Assembly (NCBI RefSeq): GCF_002999335.1
Contig: NW_020312381.1
Span: 62,001-126,000, forward strand
Direction of reading: 5' to 3'
Source: Cyclospora cayetanensis
Taxonomy: Eukaryota; Apicomplexa; Conoidasida; Eucoccidiorida; Eimeriidae
Length of the DNA: 64,000 nucleotides
In this document: positions 1 to 13,310 of the stretch, piece after piece
Numbering within the stretch: position 1 is the stretch's first letter
Layout: every line of letters starts with the position of its first letter
Notes under the pieces: generated by a model
Databases searched by the model: none
The model's input: only the letters and a program-made list of their open reading frames with translations
Told to the model about the DNA's origin: nothing
Program-made: the position numbers and the translations under genes

Positions 1-2316
1 CAGTCTGTCTACTCGACATTTGACTTCACAGACTCCCTACTAGATTCCCCCATTCTCCCTGATTACAAGCTTAACAGACTTTTTGCCCCTGCACGCACAA
101 GCTTCACACCACCCTTATGTCGTTTGCATTTGGTAATGTCCCAGCTTAACTGCAACGCACAGTTAATTGAGAGTTTTATGAGCCTATGAAGGAGAGACTA
201 ATGGCAGTGCACATAGATTACAACTCCATCATTTACCCTTGCAAGTGTCACAAAGTTGTCATCATTGGCTTTTTAGAAAGTTGCGTCTCAAATTAAGCGC
301 AAAACTTTGCGGCGCAGGCAAGTGACCCGTGTGAACGCGAAACATCCACAGGGAGGCGTACAACTACTACATTTGATGACTGTAGACCACCGCTCACACG
401 AGAGCAGAGCTTCTGGTGAAGTATTGTGGAGGATGTGAAGGACGGTGCTTAACGGATGATCAGCTGCGGGGTCCGTTACCCGCTAGTGAATTTGCAGCTG
501 TGGTTGACAGCGCTAGTAGCCGGGGATGGTATGCCTGCCTCCCTTATTACTTGCCCCCCTCTCGCAGGTTCTGCATTAACCAGCTACCCTGTTATAGATA
601 TTGCTTGGACATTCCCCGGTTACCATCGTTAGGGTGTTCTCTGCCCTCAGATTTAGGCGCAGGCAATCCTAATTATCGATTCCTTGCATTATTCCTTATG
701 CTTCCTCTGGAACCTGGAAAGCGATTAAGCTAAGTACTCCGGTTATACTTGCAAGCAAACTATGCTCCATGAGGGGCGGCTGCACTGCTGAACGAAGGTC
801 CTTTTGAGATTTCTCTATATGATATTCTGATCTTTCGTTTTTCTTTGTACAGGCGGCTCACACATTTCAGTGCTTTGACGACAGGGTTTTAGCGCCGTTG
901 AGGTCGTCTGTTCGTTTCCCCATTCATTTCCGGCTAGTGTTGCGTTGCTCTTCGCCTCGACTTTACTTTAGCATCCGACACAGAAATTTGTTTTCATTCG
1001 CACTGTTTTCGACTTCTGCCTACCTGAGGAGTGGCGACAGGGTGGAAGCTCCTACACTGCCCCACATGTAGTTGGGTTCGGCCGACAGGTACGGCACGCG
1101 AGGATATGTGCTCTGAAGTCGAAGCCGGGATGATGCATTATTCGTACGCTAGTGTACCTGAACTATGAATTTAAAAAGAATTGACCAGTTGGTCTGACTG
1201 TATATATATCTTAGCTATTGCAAAGTACTATTAGCACAGTTCCAAAACACGCAATGTTGTGCGTACCTGGGCTGAATGCTGTGTTTAACTACCTGTGAGT
1301 GCTAGGAGTACACAGAGAAAATGCAGCTGTGAACACCCTAGCTGTTCCCCTCTCCTAACGTGGAAGACATTCTCAGGCCGCGAGAAGGGAGGGCGGAAGT
1401 TCTTTTGTAAAGTCACTCAATAACTTTTGCATGAAGTTTGTAAGAAGTCCGAGGTCGAGGCTCTCTCAGCAGAGGACTTAGATGTGGCTCTAGATAATGC
1501 TTTTCCGTAACAGACTTTCTGTGTCTTTGACCTAATGCAACCGGATTTCGGAACGTTGAGAGAGCCAGATAGAGTGTGCACACAGACGCCGAACACTGAT
1601 TCCTCTTGTATTGAGCCAACTCTTACGCTGGAAAAAATGATATGCACAACCGGTTACACCAAATAATGTATTCTTTGTAAATTCTTAAGTAGAATAATTC
1701 GTGTAGAAGAAAATGAGTATTTGTATATTTGCGCGCTGCACACCGCCTAAGTGTGGGTTTCACTACGGCATGTTCAGGTGCTGCAACATTCCGTGGGAAT
1801 GGCTGCTCAAGGTGGCTCCGCTAGGGCTAAAGTTTGTATGCTCCTCGAGTATTCCTTTACAAACAAGGGAAGATACTTATCTTACCGGAAACTTCTTCAT
1901 CATGAATGGCAAATGAGTCAACAGCATGCAGAAGTTTGTAGTGCGTGTGATACGCATTTCGCATAAATATTTCGTGATTTCATCAAAATAGTATACGTTT
2001 AGCTATTTTATTTGACGTAATGGAAGAATTACTACATTACGTGCAAGAAGCCAACACAAGGTGTACTGTGGACTGAGTGCATGCAGCAGACGCTCTGCCA
2101 CGGAAAATTGAACTGCGGATGACGAACGGAAGTCGCTGTGTGCGATACCCCAGTACCAATTGCTTCGATTAATTTATTGTACTATACTTGCTTTTGCACT
2201 TCTCTTCCAAAAGCTTCATCGAGACCCGCTTCTGTGTTCACGGAGGCGGGTCCAGCTGGCGGCAGAAGGAACCTGAAGATTACTGCCTCTCTACTCGTTT
2301 GTTAGTTTGTGTTCAA
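1..2316. other. Intergenic region with no recognised gene
   Basis: No reading frame here matches a family I know. The longest open frame (416-733, +, about 105 codons) starts at a non-ATG codon, is rich in Cys and Pro and has no visible domain, so I treat it as chance. The stretch around 1225-1385 resembles the LTR-like repeat listed separately. The rest is unique, repeat-poor DNA that must include the promoter and 5' UTR of the membrane-protein gene starting at 2317. Confidence 0.5.
1225..1385. repeat. Dispersed LTR-like repeat, copy 1
   Basis: This segment aligns by eye with three others (about 16885-17005, 45530-45690 and 56490-56660). Shared landmarks are a start like TATTGCAGAGTACTGTTAGC, then ACACGCAATGTTGTG, then GAGTGCTGGGAGTGC and a pyrimidine-rich CTCTCCT stretch. 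Copies 2 and 4 lie just right of the two minus-strand gypsy remnants, where a 5' LTR would sit, so a solo LTR is a reasonable reading. No clean TG...CA termini or target-site duplication was identified. Confidence 0.4.
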
Positions 2317-4805
2317 ATGAATCCCTCCTTTTTCCCTGGCCGAGGCTGTGGAAATGGGCTGCTCCAACAAGCCGACATCCCCGCCAAGTCCGAAGAAATG
2401 CCCGCGTCAGTTCTAGAGCCCTTACAGTCTAGCCGAGAGGATGTTACCAGTACCAACCCTTTCGATGACTATGAAGGGGATCCCTCGGCTTCCTCTCATA
2501 TCAGCCAGGCGAAGGCATCCAGCACGGCATTTGCCGCCACCGGTGACAGCGGATCGCGTGGCGGGCACATGAGAAATGCGGCATCTTCCGTTTTGTACCC
2601 TGAAGGATTGCCGCGGTTTCTTGGGGTGCTACAACCAACTGTTAGCTTTGGCTTGTACCGCTCAACTTTGAGCCGAGGCATGGACTTTATTGCACACTTC
2701 GTTGCTCTGACAACTCTGCTTTCCTTTTTCGCGACCATTCTGGCCATCAGTTGGATGCAGAAGCTCTGCCTACCCATCGCCAAGCAGTGGAATAGCAACT
2801 ACACACTCGTATTCGGAGCCTTTATGGCCTTATTGGGTGAGACTTATGTGGGATTATTTTCGTGGTATTGCACTCTTTTATGACAATAGACAAAGCACAG
2901 GGAAGATCGCCTCTTCAGCGTACTCTGTCTTCGACGTAGAGGCACTCCGTATTCTTGTACATTTCCAAAAAAGGCTATAATATTGAATGCCTAGAGGTCT
3001 CATGCAAGGCACGTTTTTGGCGCAAAATGCACTGGCGTACTGAATCGCTGTCCTCTACGCATTGTAGATCCAGTTAGTAGGACATGCATTTTAAAGAATG
3101 TTCACGCACAGTTTACGTTCGTTTCAGATATATTTTTCACGTGTTTAGTACTATTGTTTTTCGTAGTTGCATCGCGTTCTGCTGTTGTGTTTTACCTGCC
3201 TGTATGTGAATGCTGGTTTCAGCAGTTTTTTCATGGCGATCTGCAACGAACTTCGACCTAAGGCGATCCAAATTCTTCCTGTTTCTCCTGGGATGGCGCC
3301 TCCATGCATTGTTGCTGCTTTCGCTTCTCATGATACTTAGCCTTGCCTTTAAACCCCAGTTCAACGCGCACGTACAAAATAGCGTCCGCTCTTGCATGCT
3401 TGCAAGCAACAGTGCCGAAAGCTCTTCATTCCGCCTGTCGCCCTCCAGCGCCTCTCTTCTGCAGAGTGTTCAACTCTCCGGTCTGCAGGCAAGTGATGCT
3501 CTTCTTCGTGCTTCGGCCATGCCCAGCATCACGGAAGAAGGCCTCGGCACACCAGGCTTTTCCGCAAAAGGGGTGCAGTCAGCTTATCCTGTCGTCGTCT
3601 CTGAAAAAGCAACCGACGCCGAACCCACTGGACAGTCCGCAGACGTCAAAAAGGTGGTGAAGCCCTCTCCACTAACTCCGGCAGGCAAGTTGGCTTCGCA
3701 ACAAGAGGTTGCTTCGCCGGCAGTTTCTGGGCAGGAGCCGGAGTTGCTGGCAGAAGGCGGAGGGAAGTCTTTCACTGGAGGTACAGACAGCAACCAGCCC
3801 ATTGCCGTGGACAGCTCTTCTAGCCCTCCTTCGCAGCCAGAAAGCGGTCAGGAGGAAGGCGAAGCAAGGGTAGCAGACGAAGGCGTATCTGGCACCGCTA
3901 TCTCTGCGGAGCAGCAAGAGAGCCCAGCAGCAGGTGTGTTAACGCCTTCTGGTGATGGCACCGTGGTTGGCAAAGTTCCCGAGGTAAAAGATGCTAGGAA
4001 CGCTCCTGAACAGGGGTCTCCCCTTCAGGCAGACACAGCGACGGCACCGCCAGATAGCAGTGCTCATCAAGACGAAGCACCAGACTCAACAGCAGCAGCA
4101 GCATCAAGTGAGGAGGCGCAGGCGGGTCATGAAGCCGCCGATCAGAAACCTGCACAGACACTGGAGCTTGAGAAGCAACGGGCGCGGCTGGAGGCGGCGC
4201 AGCACGCGGCTGTTCAAGAAGCCAATGCCTTCGTGCTTGTTGCTCTGGTCGTTGCGTCTTTTGCGCTTGTGTTTGAGCTCTATCTGATGTATGCCTGCTG
4301 GAGCTTCAAGGTGTGGATGGAACGAGGCTACGAGAGCGTGGTCTTAGCAGGTGAGGCGGGGCAGGGCATAGTAGGCCGAAGGATCGCGCCGGTCTGGATT
4401 TAAAAGCCTCGGAAAAACGTTTTTTTCCGTGTTTAGCTGGAGCACCTTCAGTGTGCGTCTGTAACGACACATCATAATCGTCCCTTCGAACATATATGCG
4501 CTACACACTTCTCGTGCAATTTCCATTGTCTCATCGGTGCATGCCCGCTCGGCTTAACTCCTCGTGCACTTTAGTTGCATCGGCCTTACTTGGTTCCATA
4601 TTTGCGCTGTTCACTTGCTGCAGGCGTTGCCCCATTCGCAACGGCGGATGCAGGCGACGGATGGCTCGCTTATGCAGTACGGATGCCTCAATCCGTTCAA
4701 ATGGAAACCTATGGTGCCGATGGTGTGTTTACACTTGTGGGGTCATACACTTTGGCCCATATTTATGGTTGGCAGATTCTCCTGTCGAGCGCTCGCATGC
4801 TGTAA
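2317..4805 (+). CDS. Multi-pass membrane protein, three exons, function unknown
   Basis: Reconstructed exons are 2317-2836, 3223-4350 and 4624-4805. Junctions use GTGAGA/TTTCAG and GTGAGG/CTGCAG, keep phase, and give 609 aa. ATG 2317 was chosen over upstream codons because it opens an acidic cytosol-like N-terminus. Hydrophobic segments lie near residues 122-146, 163-180 and 192-217. A Ser/Ala/Glu/Gln-rich disordered loop of about 280 residues follows, then another hydrophobic segment (around AFVLVALVVASFALVFELYL). The last exon adds a final hydrophobic stretch, VFTLVGSYTLAHIYGWQILL, just before the stop. I do not recognise the family. The long hydrophilic loop between membrane segments may face the lumen or cytosol; the topology is not settled. 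Reading exon 2 through its donor would instead end at 4403 and lose the last segment. Confidence 0.65.
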
Positions 4806-7359
4806 TGCGCGTTTTACGGCTGTGCAGGATCCAGAGGGGCTGTGTCTATTCTGCGTGTGCGGGTGCTGCAGCGGGTAGGCCAGGGCGGCTGCCGCTGTTC
4901 TTGCAAACGACGGATTCTTTTGACGGCTTCGCTCATTTCGGCCTCCCGATGACAGGACGCTGGTGACTGCAGAGGCCGTGTTCTTATAGATTTATTCTGT
5001 ACTCTGGTCCCCCGCTTCGCCATTCCCGTATGCATGCATGCGTGGTAGCAGCATCGGCGATGAGTGCGGCAGTGGCGCACTGCTGCCTCTTGTGTGAAAG
5101 CCTCTGGCTGGGCTGCGCGGGGGATGGTCCTGAGACCAGCGTGGAATTTCTGAAGGTATGCTGTATTCACAGCATCCTCCAGCGTCACGACAGAAAGAGG
5201 CCCTGATGGCGGGCTTTAATTAGTTTTTACCGCCGAATGCGACCCATTTCCCTTTCAAAGAAGGATGATGGGATAGGGAAAGGCTTGTGCTGTATAAGCC
5301 AAAGCAGAATTAGGGCATGTGGTTCATGATATGAATGAATGCGTGGAAAGCTCAGGCAGTTTGCTGAGTTTCTCCGCGATGGACTGGGGGAGCATGTTCT
5401 ACAGTGGCCGCTCTTTTGTCAGTAGCCTCGCGGCGGTTGTGCTCATTGCAGTTTACAGCACATCTCCCTCACCCTGCTGGTTCTGTGTATGCACGCATAG
5501 GGAGGCGGTAGTATAGTTCTGATGTGGGAGAGGGGGGTCCATGAAGGTGCATAAGGATGAGTCACCTAGTGCTATCCATCTCCCGTGTGACGGCGGTCCC
5601 GCACCTAACGCAGCGCGGCACACGCTCCTCCGTTGGTTCACTTGCGCATCGCACGCCAATGCTTTTAAAGCAAAATCCATAGTTGCTGCCAACGACGCGG
5701 TTGGATAGAGGACTTGGATGTACAGCATGTGTGCCAATGTACACAATAGTCAACTGCTCCTCAATGAGCACATGTACGGACAACTCTTCACGCGGGTCGC
5801 CGTTAATCCTCATCCTTCCAAGACAAGGCTAAGGGCAGCGCTGGAAATCGTGCATCTAATGAAATGGATCGTAACACGGGACTGCACCCATAAGCTAAGG
5901 GTAGAAGGGCACTGTATCTGGCGGAATGGTCACTTTCAGCTAGAAGCCCACGGTGCTGCTTGCCTTATGCCCACTATGAAGTATGGTTTGGTGCTACGCA
6001 ACCAGCGGACAGCTTTCACCTCAGCGGGAGTGTGTTCAGTGCTGCAGCCTTACGTTTTACTGTTGCGCCTGCGTAGTTTAGAGACCATAGGATGCTCCCC
6101 AAACCAAGCATATAACCGGAAGAAAGCAATACGACTTTCACCATATCACACGCCTACTCGATAAACGCGGTGGTAGCTTAAGCTAAGAACGTTCAATACT
6201 CCGGTCGTTATCGATAGTGTGGAAGTGGGCGAGATACCGGCGACGTTGCAAAGAGTAGGGAGTTGGCGGCGTAATGGGGGCTCGCCACCCTGAGTACTTT
6301 TCACGTGAAGCTCGTTCAGTGCTAAACATTGCAGATCTATGGGTGAGGGCTTACGTGAAATGTTCGAAATAGAAGCAGTACACAAGGAGCAAAAAGGGCA
6401 GGTTCCTCTGGTGCAATTTCGCAATAGTAGCAACGGCTGCTTGTGGGCCATAAGCGTCAGATTATAGCTACCATACATTTAACTCTGGTAGATACGCACA
6501 GCCCTTTCAGTATAGTGCCAAGAATGGCTAATATCGAGGCTGCGTTCGAAATGTTGCGGACTGCAAGTCGCTGGGGCAATTGTTGAGAACGGCTAGGAAG
6601 ATCAATATTGCGAAGACCAGCAACAGTCGTTGAGATAAAGCATCAGCATGTGGACTTAAAGCACTATTGAGTGACGTTGTCAAGTGCAGAATGCATACTA
6701 GTGAAAGATTTGGCGCATCCGAGCATCCGAGGCAACATACAGGGAGGCATCATCTCTCTAGAATTGGGTATTCCTCTGTGATTCTGGCCATGTAGCAGAA
6801 TCTAGTTTCAATCGGTATTTAGATGAAGAATCCCCTGAAGCGCCCTTTTTATTCCCTAGAAGGGCCCGAGGTACCGGGGTGGGGCCTTCGTAGGAGCGCA
6901 GATGATTGCATCGCGGGTCTGTGGCGTGGCAAAACATAAAATCAGGGAAGATTATCGGACTGCTTGGTGATCTTCCGTGTTATTCTTTGTTGTACTGTGT
7001 TTCTGCCGTATTATTTTTTGTTTCCTTTGAGGTAAGTTGCCTCTCGTTGCAATCTGCACTGTAATTGGCGATCACCGTTCGTGGACCCCGCAGGCTCCTT
7101 CCGCTAAAAGGCAGTTAGCGGAGCCAGAATTCATTTTTGTGGCTTTCATAAAATTGACCACAGACGGACGCTGTGCACAGGGGAACGGCGGTTGTTAAGG
7201 GTCTAGAGACACCAGGGCACCTCGCCATGTCCGTCGCTTCTGTTGTCTTTTTAAGAAAGTCCTAGGCACTGGAGCCCCCTGTATATTTTGTACCCTCGAT
7301 GTTTTTTGATACTTCTTAAGCCATAAATCCAAAGCAGCGGATGAACTAAAGCCAAGGAG
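4806..7359. other. Intergenic region between membrane-protein and PRELI genes
   Basis: No supported gene. A 148-codon frame at 5718-6164 (+) and an opposing 83-codon frame at 5562-5813 (-) overlap each other. Neither shows a known motif, although the minus frame has two paired cysteines near its end. A TGCATGCATGC run lies near 5030. The last few hundred bases must hold the PRELI promoter. Confidence 0.5.
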
Positions 7360-9808
7360 ATGCGCCTCTTTCAAAAAGAACACGTGTTCAAGAACGACTG
7401 GGATGCAATCACGGTCAGCTATGTTTGCATTCACGTACACAATTTGAAGGCGAGACCCTATTCTAATAGATTGCATCGACGCATTCGAAGTGGCTAACCG
7501 GAAGAGGTCCAGTTGCGTTTCATTTTGGGTTCTTGCTACATTGGAAAAATGCGTTTCTCTTTTCTCTTCGTGCGTCCATCTCCCTTTAGTGGCTTTTTAC
7601 ATTCGCTGCTTCAGTCGCTTGCTTGTTCTTCCTCACCCCACGTATGCGGGCACAGTGCCGTGCTGCATCTTTCCTCATGTTGCTTCCATGTCGTATATGC
7701 GACACTGAGTCACGCACAGACTTATCCTTAAGACTACTATGAAGCTAGATGCCCATGCCTCGTTCTTTTAGTGGCGGGTCTTGCTAATTTGAGGCTTTTA
7801 GTTGCTATGCGTTGTGTTTGCTCTTTTTCAGTCGGCGTTTTGGGTGAAGTACCCGAATGAGTTGCAGCCGCATGTACTGCGAGTCGATACACTGGATCTT
7901 CAGATTGATTCCGAGAATCAGCAATTTGTCTGCCACCGCCTCCTTTCCCTAAGATACCAATGTCCCAAGTAACCTGATCCCTTTGCCTTTCGCCATTTGA
8001 GAATGTAGTTTCCTCTTTTACTACACTCCCTTGTGCGGTTCATCTGTTGTACCGTTTGTACATTCCCCGCGCCCCGCTTTCCCTATCCGTTTCAACGCAC
8101 GCATGAGAAAGTCCAGGAAAGGATATGTGCTTGCTGTATATTTGTGTTCTGTTTGGAATTTCGATGGCATGTTTTGTATGTGTCGATGAGTGTTGCTGCC
8201 TACAGGTGGGTGCAAAAGTTCTTCGGGGCTTCACCTATAGGTTTCGCCTTTGAAGAGGCGACTTGTTCCCTCAAGGAACGCAAATTGACGCTTAGGTAAC
8301 CCACTGTGGCATGTCTAAGGCGTCCATCCTATTATAAAGGAATAAATGATGCTCTCGTGGGGTGCCATGGGAAACAGTCTTATGTGTCTCTCCCTGCTGC
8401 TGTCTATGGGATCTTGTGCCACTAAGAGTCGGCATTCGCATCCTCTCCTTAGTTTTTCCTGCGCTTCAGGTCTTGCAACTACACCTTTGCGTCCTTCTTT
8501 CGTGTAGAGGAGAGCTGCGAGTACACGCCGCATCCTGAAAATCCGCAACACACGCTCTACAAACAGACTGCTACGTACAAAGTCTCGGGCCTGGGGTTGC
8601 CTGTTAACAGAGCAGTAGAAAATGTATGTGTGGTGCTTTGCATGCCCTTCGCTTCCCATAGAGTGCGGCTGGACGATGGTCCCAGTGTTGGTGCATGCAG
8701 CAAGGCCCCAATGCCGTGGTATCCGTGGGTGGCTTGTGGGCATGCTGCATGAATTCGTTAGCCAAACAGTTTCTGTGCTGTGTGTTAGCGTGCTTGCCGC
8801 TCCCCCATGCGGCCTTGACTTTCTGTGGCTTGCTTTTTTCAGGCGGCGGTGGCTCAGGCAGCAGAGAAATCTCTGTTGGGTGTCAGCGTAGTAGAGCGCC
8901 TTGGGGTATTTTTGGCAGAGCAGCAGTGGCGCGAGCGCTGCAGCAACTGTCTGCTTTCTCTAGAAGAGGCAGCGGCAAGTGCTTCAAAGCATGCCCAAGA
9001 AAAGTACAGGCAGCTGCGCATGTGCGTCGAGCAGAAGCTTAGAGTAGGCTGCCCCCCAAGCGAAGTAAACAGAAGCAGCAGCGCTGCTTTCCTAGAGCCT
9101 ACAGACGATTTCGAGGCGCAGCAAAGGGCGCGCGAGACGTGTGGACGCACGGAGGATGGGATTCTCACGAAATTCGTGAAGGGCACACCCGTCTCTTCAG
9201 CCGAACACAGCCACGATAGTCTGGAGCAACAGGCACCAGCGTCTGCGCCGCCTGGTGGTCTGCATGCGGCCTCCTTTTCACACACAAGGATTCCCTTACG
9301 ACTCTCCTCTGAGGAAGCGCTCTCAACGGGGAGTGCAGGCAATGGGGGCCCTTCAAGTGCTGGCACCCTCAGGAGCGACGCTGATGCCTCGAACAGCAAC
9401 GGGGATGTTGAATGCCCCTGCGGCTTAAATTCTCCGTCCGGCAGACAGCCAGCTCCCACGGGCACGTGGAAAGAGTTCAAAAAACCGTGGCGCGAGCCAG
9501 CTTTTGCTGATTTCAAGGCTGCGGCCACTTACCCTGCTTCTTCCTCTTTGCCCACTGCATCAAGATCTGGGGCCATTGATTTTCCGCTTGTGACGCGGGA
9601 AGCTGCTACCGCAGCGCGATGTCAGCAGCAGCAGCTGCCGCAGCAGAGCGGTAAGCAACAGGTGGATTGGCGGGGTATCCAGTTTCCAGCTGTATCGCCT
9701 TCGAAAGACCTTCATGTACACAGTGGTGAAAGGGATCAGCAGCGGCGACAAAGAGTGCTGCCGCATGGAGGATACAAGCTGCTATTTTCAAGCTTAGGGC
9801 CCCCATGA
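7360..9808 (+). CDS. PRELI/MSF1-domain protein with long disordered C-terminal extension
   Basis: Five exons: 7360-7413, 7832-7968, 8206-8295, 8470-8623 and 8843-9808. All junctions are GT-AG and in phase; 466 aa. Residues 1 to about 175 form a PRELI domain: MRLFQKEHVFKNDWDAIT, then SAFWVKYPNELQPHVLRVD, LLSLRYQCPKWVQKFFG, NYTFASFFRVEESC and EYTPHPENP. PRELI proteins (Ups1, PRELID1, SLMO) shuttle phosphatidic acid or phosphatidylserine across the mitochondrial intermembrane space, usually with an Mdm35/TRIAP1 partner. Their usual length is about 170-250 aa. Here the last exon first supplies the helical end of the domain and then about 250 residues rich in Ser, Pro, Ala and Gln with no visible fold. 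The tiny first exon (18 codons) is supported by family conservation and an exact frame join. Which lipid it carries cannot be told. Confidence 0.88.
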
Positions 9809-12800
9809 ACGCATACGGAGAAGTGCGAATCTGCCTAGCTTTTGTCTTCTTTATGGCGCGGTCTGCTTTTCGTATTGGGTCGCCTTTTATGGATACAAAC
9901 TTGTGTCAGTTTCTCCAGACGGTGAGGCATTGAACATTCGAGCAAACCAGTCCTTGCGGTTTTAGCGCAGCACTGTGTATGGTAGGGCTGCAGTCGTGCG
10001 GCCACCCTCCTGCGCTGAAGGGGTTAGCGGTAGGGGTCACATGCAAAATGATCTGCCTAGGTTGAGGTTTGGGGACCTTCTGCGTGTCGCCGCACCTTTC
10101 ACGGATTGGGAGCTTGCAGTATGCCGACAGACTTCGCAAACTGAGAGGCACACTTATGCAGTCTGTCAAGCCCCCTCTTTATTTAGTGCGGTTTAACTCT
10201 GTTAAGTTCCAAACTAACACATATCCTTCTCTCGTCACTCGGCATCCTCGTAGCTTTTGTAAATAATGGATAGCTTTTCCACTAAAACGGTCCAGAAATG
10301 TAAATCTTTTAGTAGAGACATTTAGCCGACTTCGCGAAGCCGTGGCAGCCAGTGCTGTTGTTGCTGCTCCCCCTCATCCCCGGCTTCCAAGTCAGACTGT
10401 GGCACTTTGTGGTGATTCATCTATCTTGGGGTCACGGCAATGCAGGGGACGCGCTTGACTAAGCAGTGCCGCGAAGTATATCAATGCCCGTTGGATCTCA
10501 ACACAAATACAAAAGCTCCTAGTAATACAATAAAAACATTCAGGTGTCCGGGAGAAGTTTGTACCCTTCCTGTGCCCCAATTTCACAATTTTTCGAGGTA
10601 CCCGGCTACAGCTGATGGGGCACCATCTGCTGAGCTTCAGGCTTGCTCATACAGCCTTGTTCGTTCGTGTATAACCCCTATTTTACCTCACCCTGGCGCC
10701 CCCCACCCCTCCACACACAATGGTCGATGCGAGCTACACCCCTTACCTATCATTCCCGTGTATAATACAGAAAGTCACAATCCACGCTGCTGGCCAGACA
10801 CAGCAGAATGAAGAAAGCGCAAAATATCAACCTGTGTGAAGCGCTACACCAGTTAACGATAATCGACACACCCAGGCTTTCATCCCTACTATTGCAAAAA
10901 AGGGATGGGTTTTCAGGGGATGCTGCTGGAAATTGGATGAGGCTGATGAGGAGATAAAACATCAACTGCGGAGGACTTGGGGGTTTTGTCGCAGCAAAAA
11001 ATGTAAGGAATTAAGAAGACACTTTTCGTTTGGTCTCTGGCCGTATTTTCACGACGGCAGTATGGGATCAGTTCCAGTATGAGTGTACCTGCAGCCGGAG
11101 CTTTGCCTTATTGAATCTGTGCCTAGATACAGATTCGAAATTAGGATCCTCCTTTGTCTCGTGCAAAAAGGCTGGAGGTTGTTTCCTTAACCTCCTAACC
11201 AGCCAAGCTGAAAGCCAAGACAGTTCCGTACTCTTACAAGCCGAGCAGTTGCTGCCTGGAATAGAGCAAGAAGTACTTCTATAAGGGTTCTAAGGGTCTC
11301 AGGACTATAATCAAACCGAATGATTTGAAACTCAGGGGTGAGCCACTTACAAAAATGCGGTAATTAACGGACCGCAAAAACAGTCGATTGTTTGACGCAT
11401 GTGATACCCTTTAGAAAAATAAGGCTCTCGACGCATCATAGTCAACAAAGAGAGGTACACTCTGGAGAAGTCTTGCTCAGTCAGGGAATTCTTGTAACGT
11501 GCGCAACGCTGAAAAGATTTCATTGCTGCTCTGCCTCCCAAATCAGCTTAAAACCGCCTCAGCCCAGCCCTGCACATGCTCTAAACCAGGGGAAATCTAC
11601 ATTGATGTGGCATCCAAAAGTGCTTATGCGAAGAAAATGAAGTAAACTGCAGTTTTTAAAGCGAATGGCAAAGTATAGCTCACGGTGTTTATTAATCGGG
11701 TCTGCTTTTAAACCCTTTGATGAAGGTACGAGTTATGGGTAATGCGATCTCTTTCTAACATGATGTTCATTCATCAGGGCAAAAGTGAAGCCTCTTGTGC
11801 TGCATGGGCGAGATACGCTTACTGCAGCTGCTGGTCAAAGGTCTCTGTGAGGTCAACTGTCGTGCAAGTATACCAACACGGATAACTTCCTATCTGCGAA
11901 GTGTTTACCAGCCGTTCCGTGTATACTTTCTTCTGCGCCAGCGGAGCCAATAGGCTGGTGCAACCAGGCACGCATTTCATTAGCAGTAACAATGGCCAGG
12001 CGCTTCCGCGCCATCACTTTTACTCCAGCCTGCAATTCTTGCTCATGATCACTACAATCACGGCATTCATTGAAGAATGTGGACATAGGCGTGAGCATGG
12101 CTTCTTTCGCATCCTTTTACTATCGCAGAGGGGTGTCCTGTGTGGCTTAGTGTACCACTCCATCGAGGGTCTTTCAAGAAGACGTCTAATTCCTGACGCA
12201 ATACACAATATAGAGAAAGTTTTTGCGTGTTTCTCAAGAGAGTTCCCTCCATTCCCTGCTTGCAATTCTCAGGGCTCCCGAAATGAGGGGACAAGGATTG
12301 CTAGGGTGCGCGCAGCTGCACCCTCAGAGCGCTCCGAGCATTCACAGCTAGCTGCACTAGGAGTGTGATGCGCATTCACAGAACATTGTGCCTTTTGTCC
12401 TAGCAGTAGTCTTCAATGAATAGGCTATACGGCCAAGCAAACCAATCGGTTGATTCTTCCGTTATTTTTAGTTAAATACAACTAGTGTAGTAGACACTAT
12501 TCAAGCGTAGCAAAGCTTGATAGATCTTCCCCATTTCTTAGCAAATGCTCTTGTATTCCGTTCTTTTCCGTCGAAAAAGCCGTGCAGGGTCTGTTACCTA
12601 CGTGTTCGTCGAAATTAAGTGCATGCGGGATGCTGGGAAAATTCCTATCCTATCGCCACTGCCCAGCCAGGCAGAAACGCGCAAACAGTGCAGTTGTGTT
12701 CCAGCTGTTGAAGAGAAATCTGATGGAAGAAAGACCCACACACCAGCCAGCATCGAGCGACGGGCCAAAGCAAGGCGACCACAGAGGCTTGATCTCTTGT

Positions 12801-13300
12801 TAAGCAATCCCTCCGCGCCTCATAGAGCAGTCTGTGCAGGCAAATAGGGAACATAAATGTACCTAGTGAGTATCACAGCCTCAAAAGATACGTAAGGAAT
12901 AATGTGGGAAAACATACTTGGAAGTGGCGGTGCCCGAAATTCGGGAAAAGTGGACACCCTAACAATAATTACAGGGGACCTTGTAAGAAATATCCATAAA
13001 TGAAGGTAGCTGTTTTAAGGGAATTCTGGGGGAGGGCAAGTACCAGTACCAAGTAACGCAGGACCACCGTCCATGGCTACCAGCGTTAAGTAAAGGCAGA
13101 AATTCACTCACAGTCACGAAGCTTCCACCTGCTGCTCCGTCAGCCACCGAGTCTGGCGCTCCCCACTATTGCACTTGAAGCTCTTGTAAAATGTGGCATC
13201 GGCGGTCGACAATACTAGAATCTGTCACTTGTACGCCTTTCTACGGATCTTCCGCCTCTACAAGAGTCATCTGCCTGCGCCGCAAAGTTTGCGATTAATT
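9809..13300. other. Intergenic region, no recognised gene
   Basis: Many short frames, none with a recognisable domain or splice-linked continuation. The best open frames are 11901-12368 (+) and 12545-12847 (+, basic, about 100 codons). Composition is unique and repeat-poor. Part of the right end (12.9-13.3 kb) may be decayed sequence belonging to the adjacent gypsy remnant, but no conserved motif could be read there. Confidence 0.45.
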
Positions 13301-13310
13301 AGAGAAGCTT

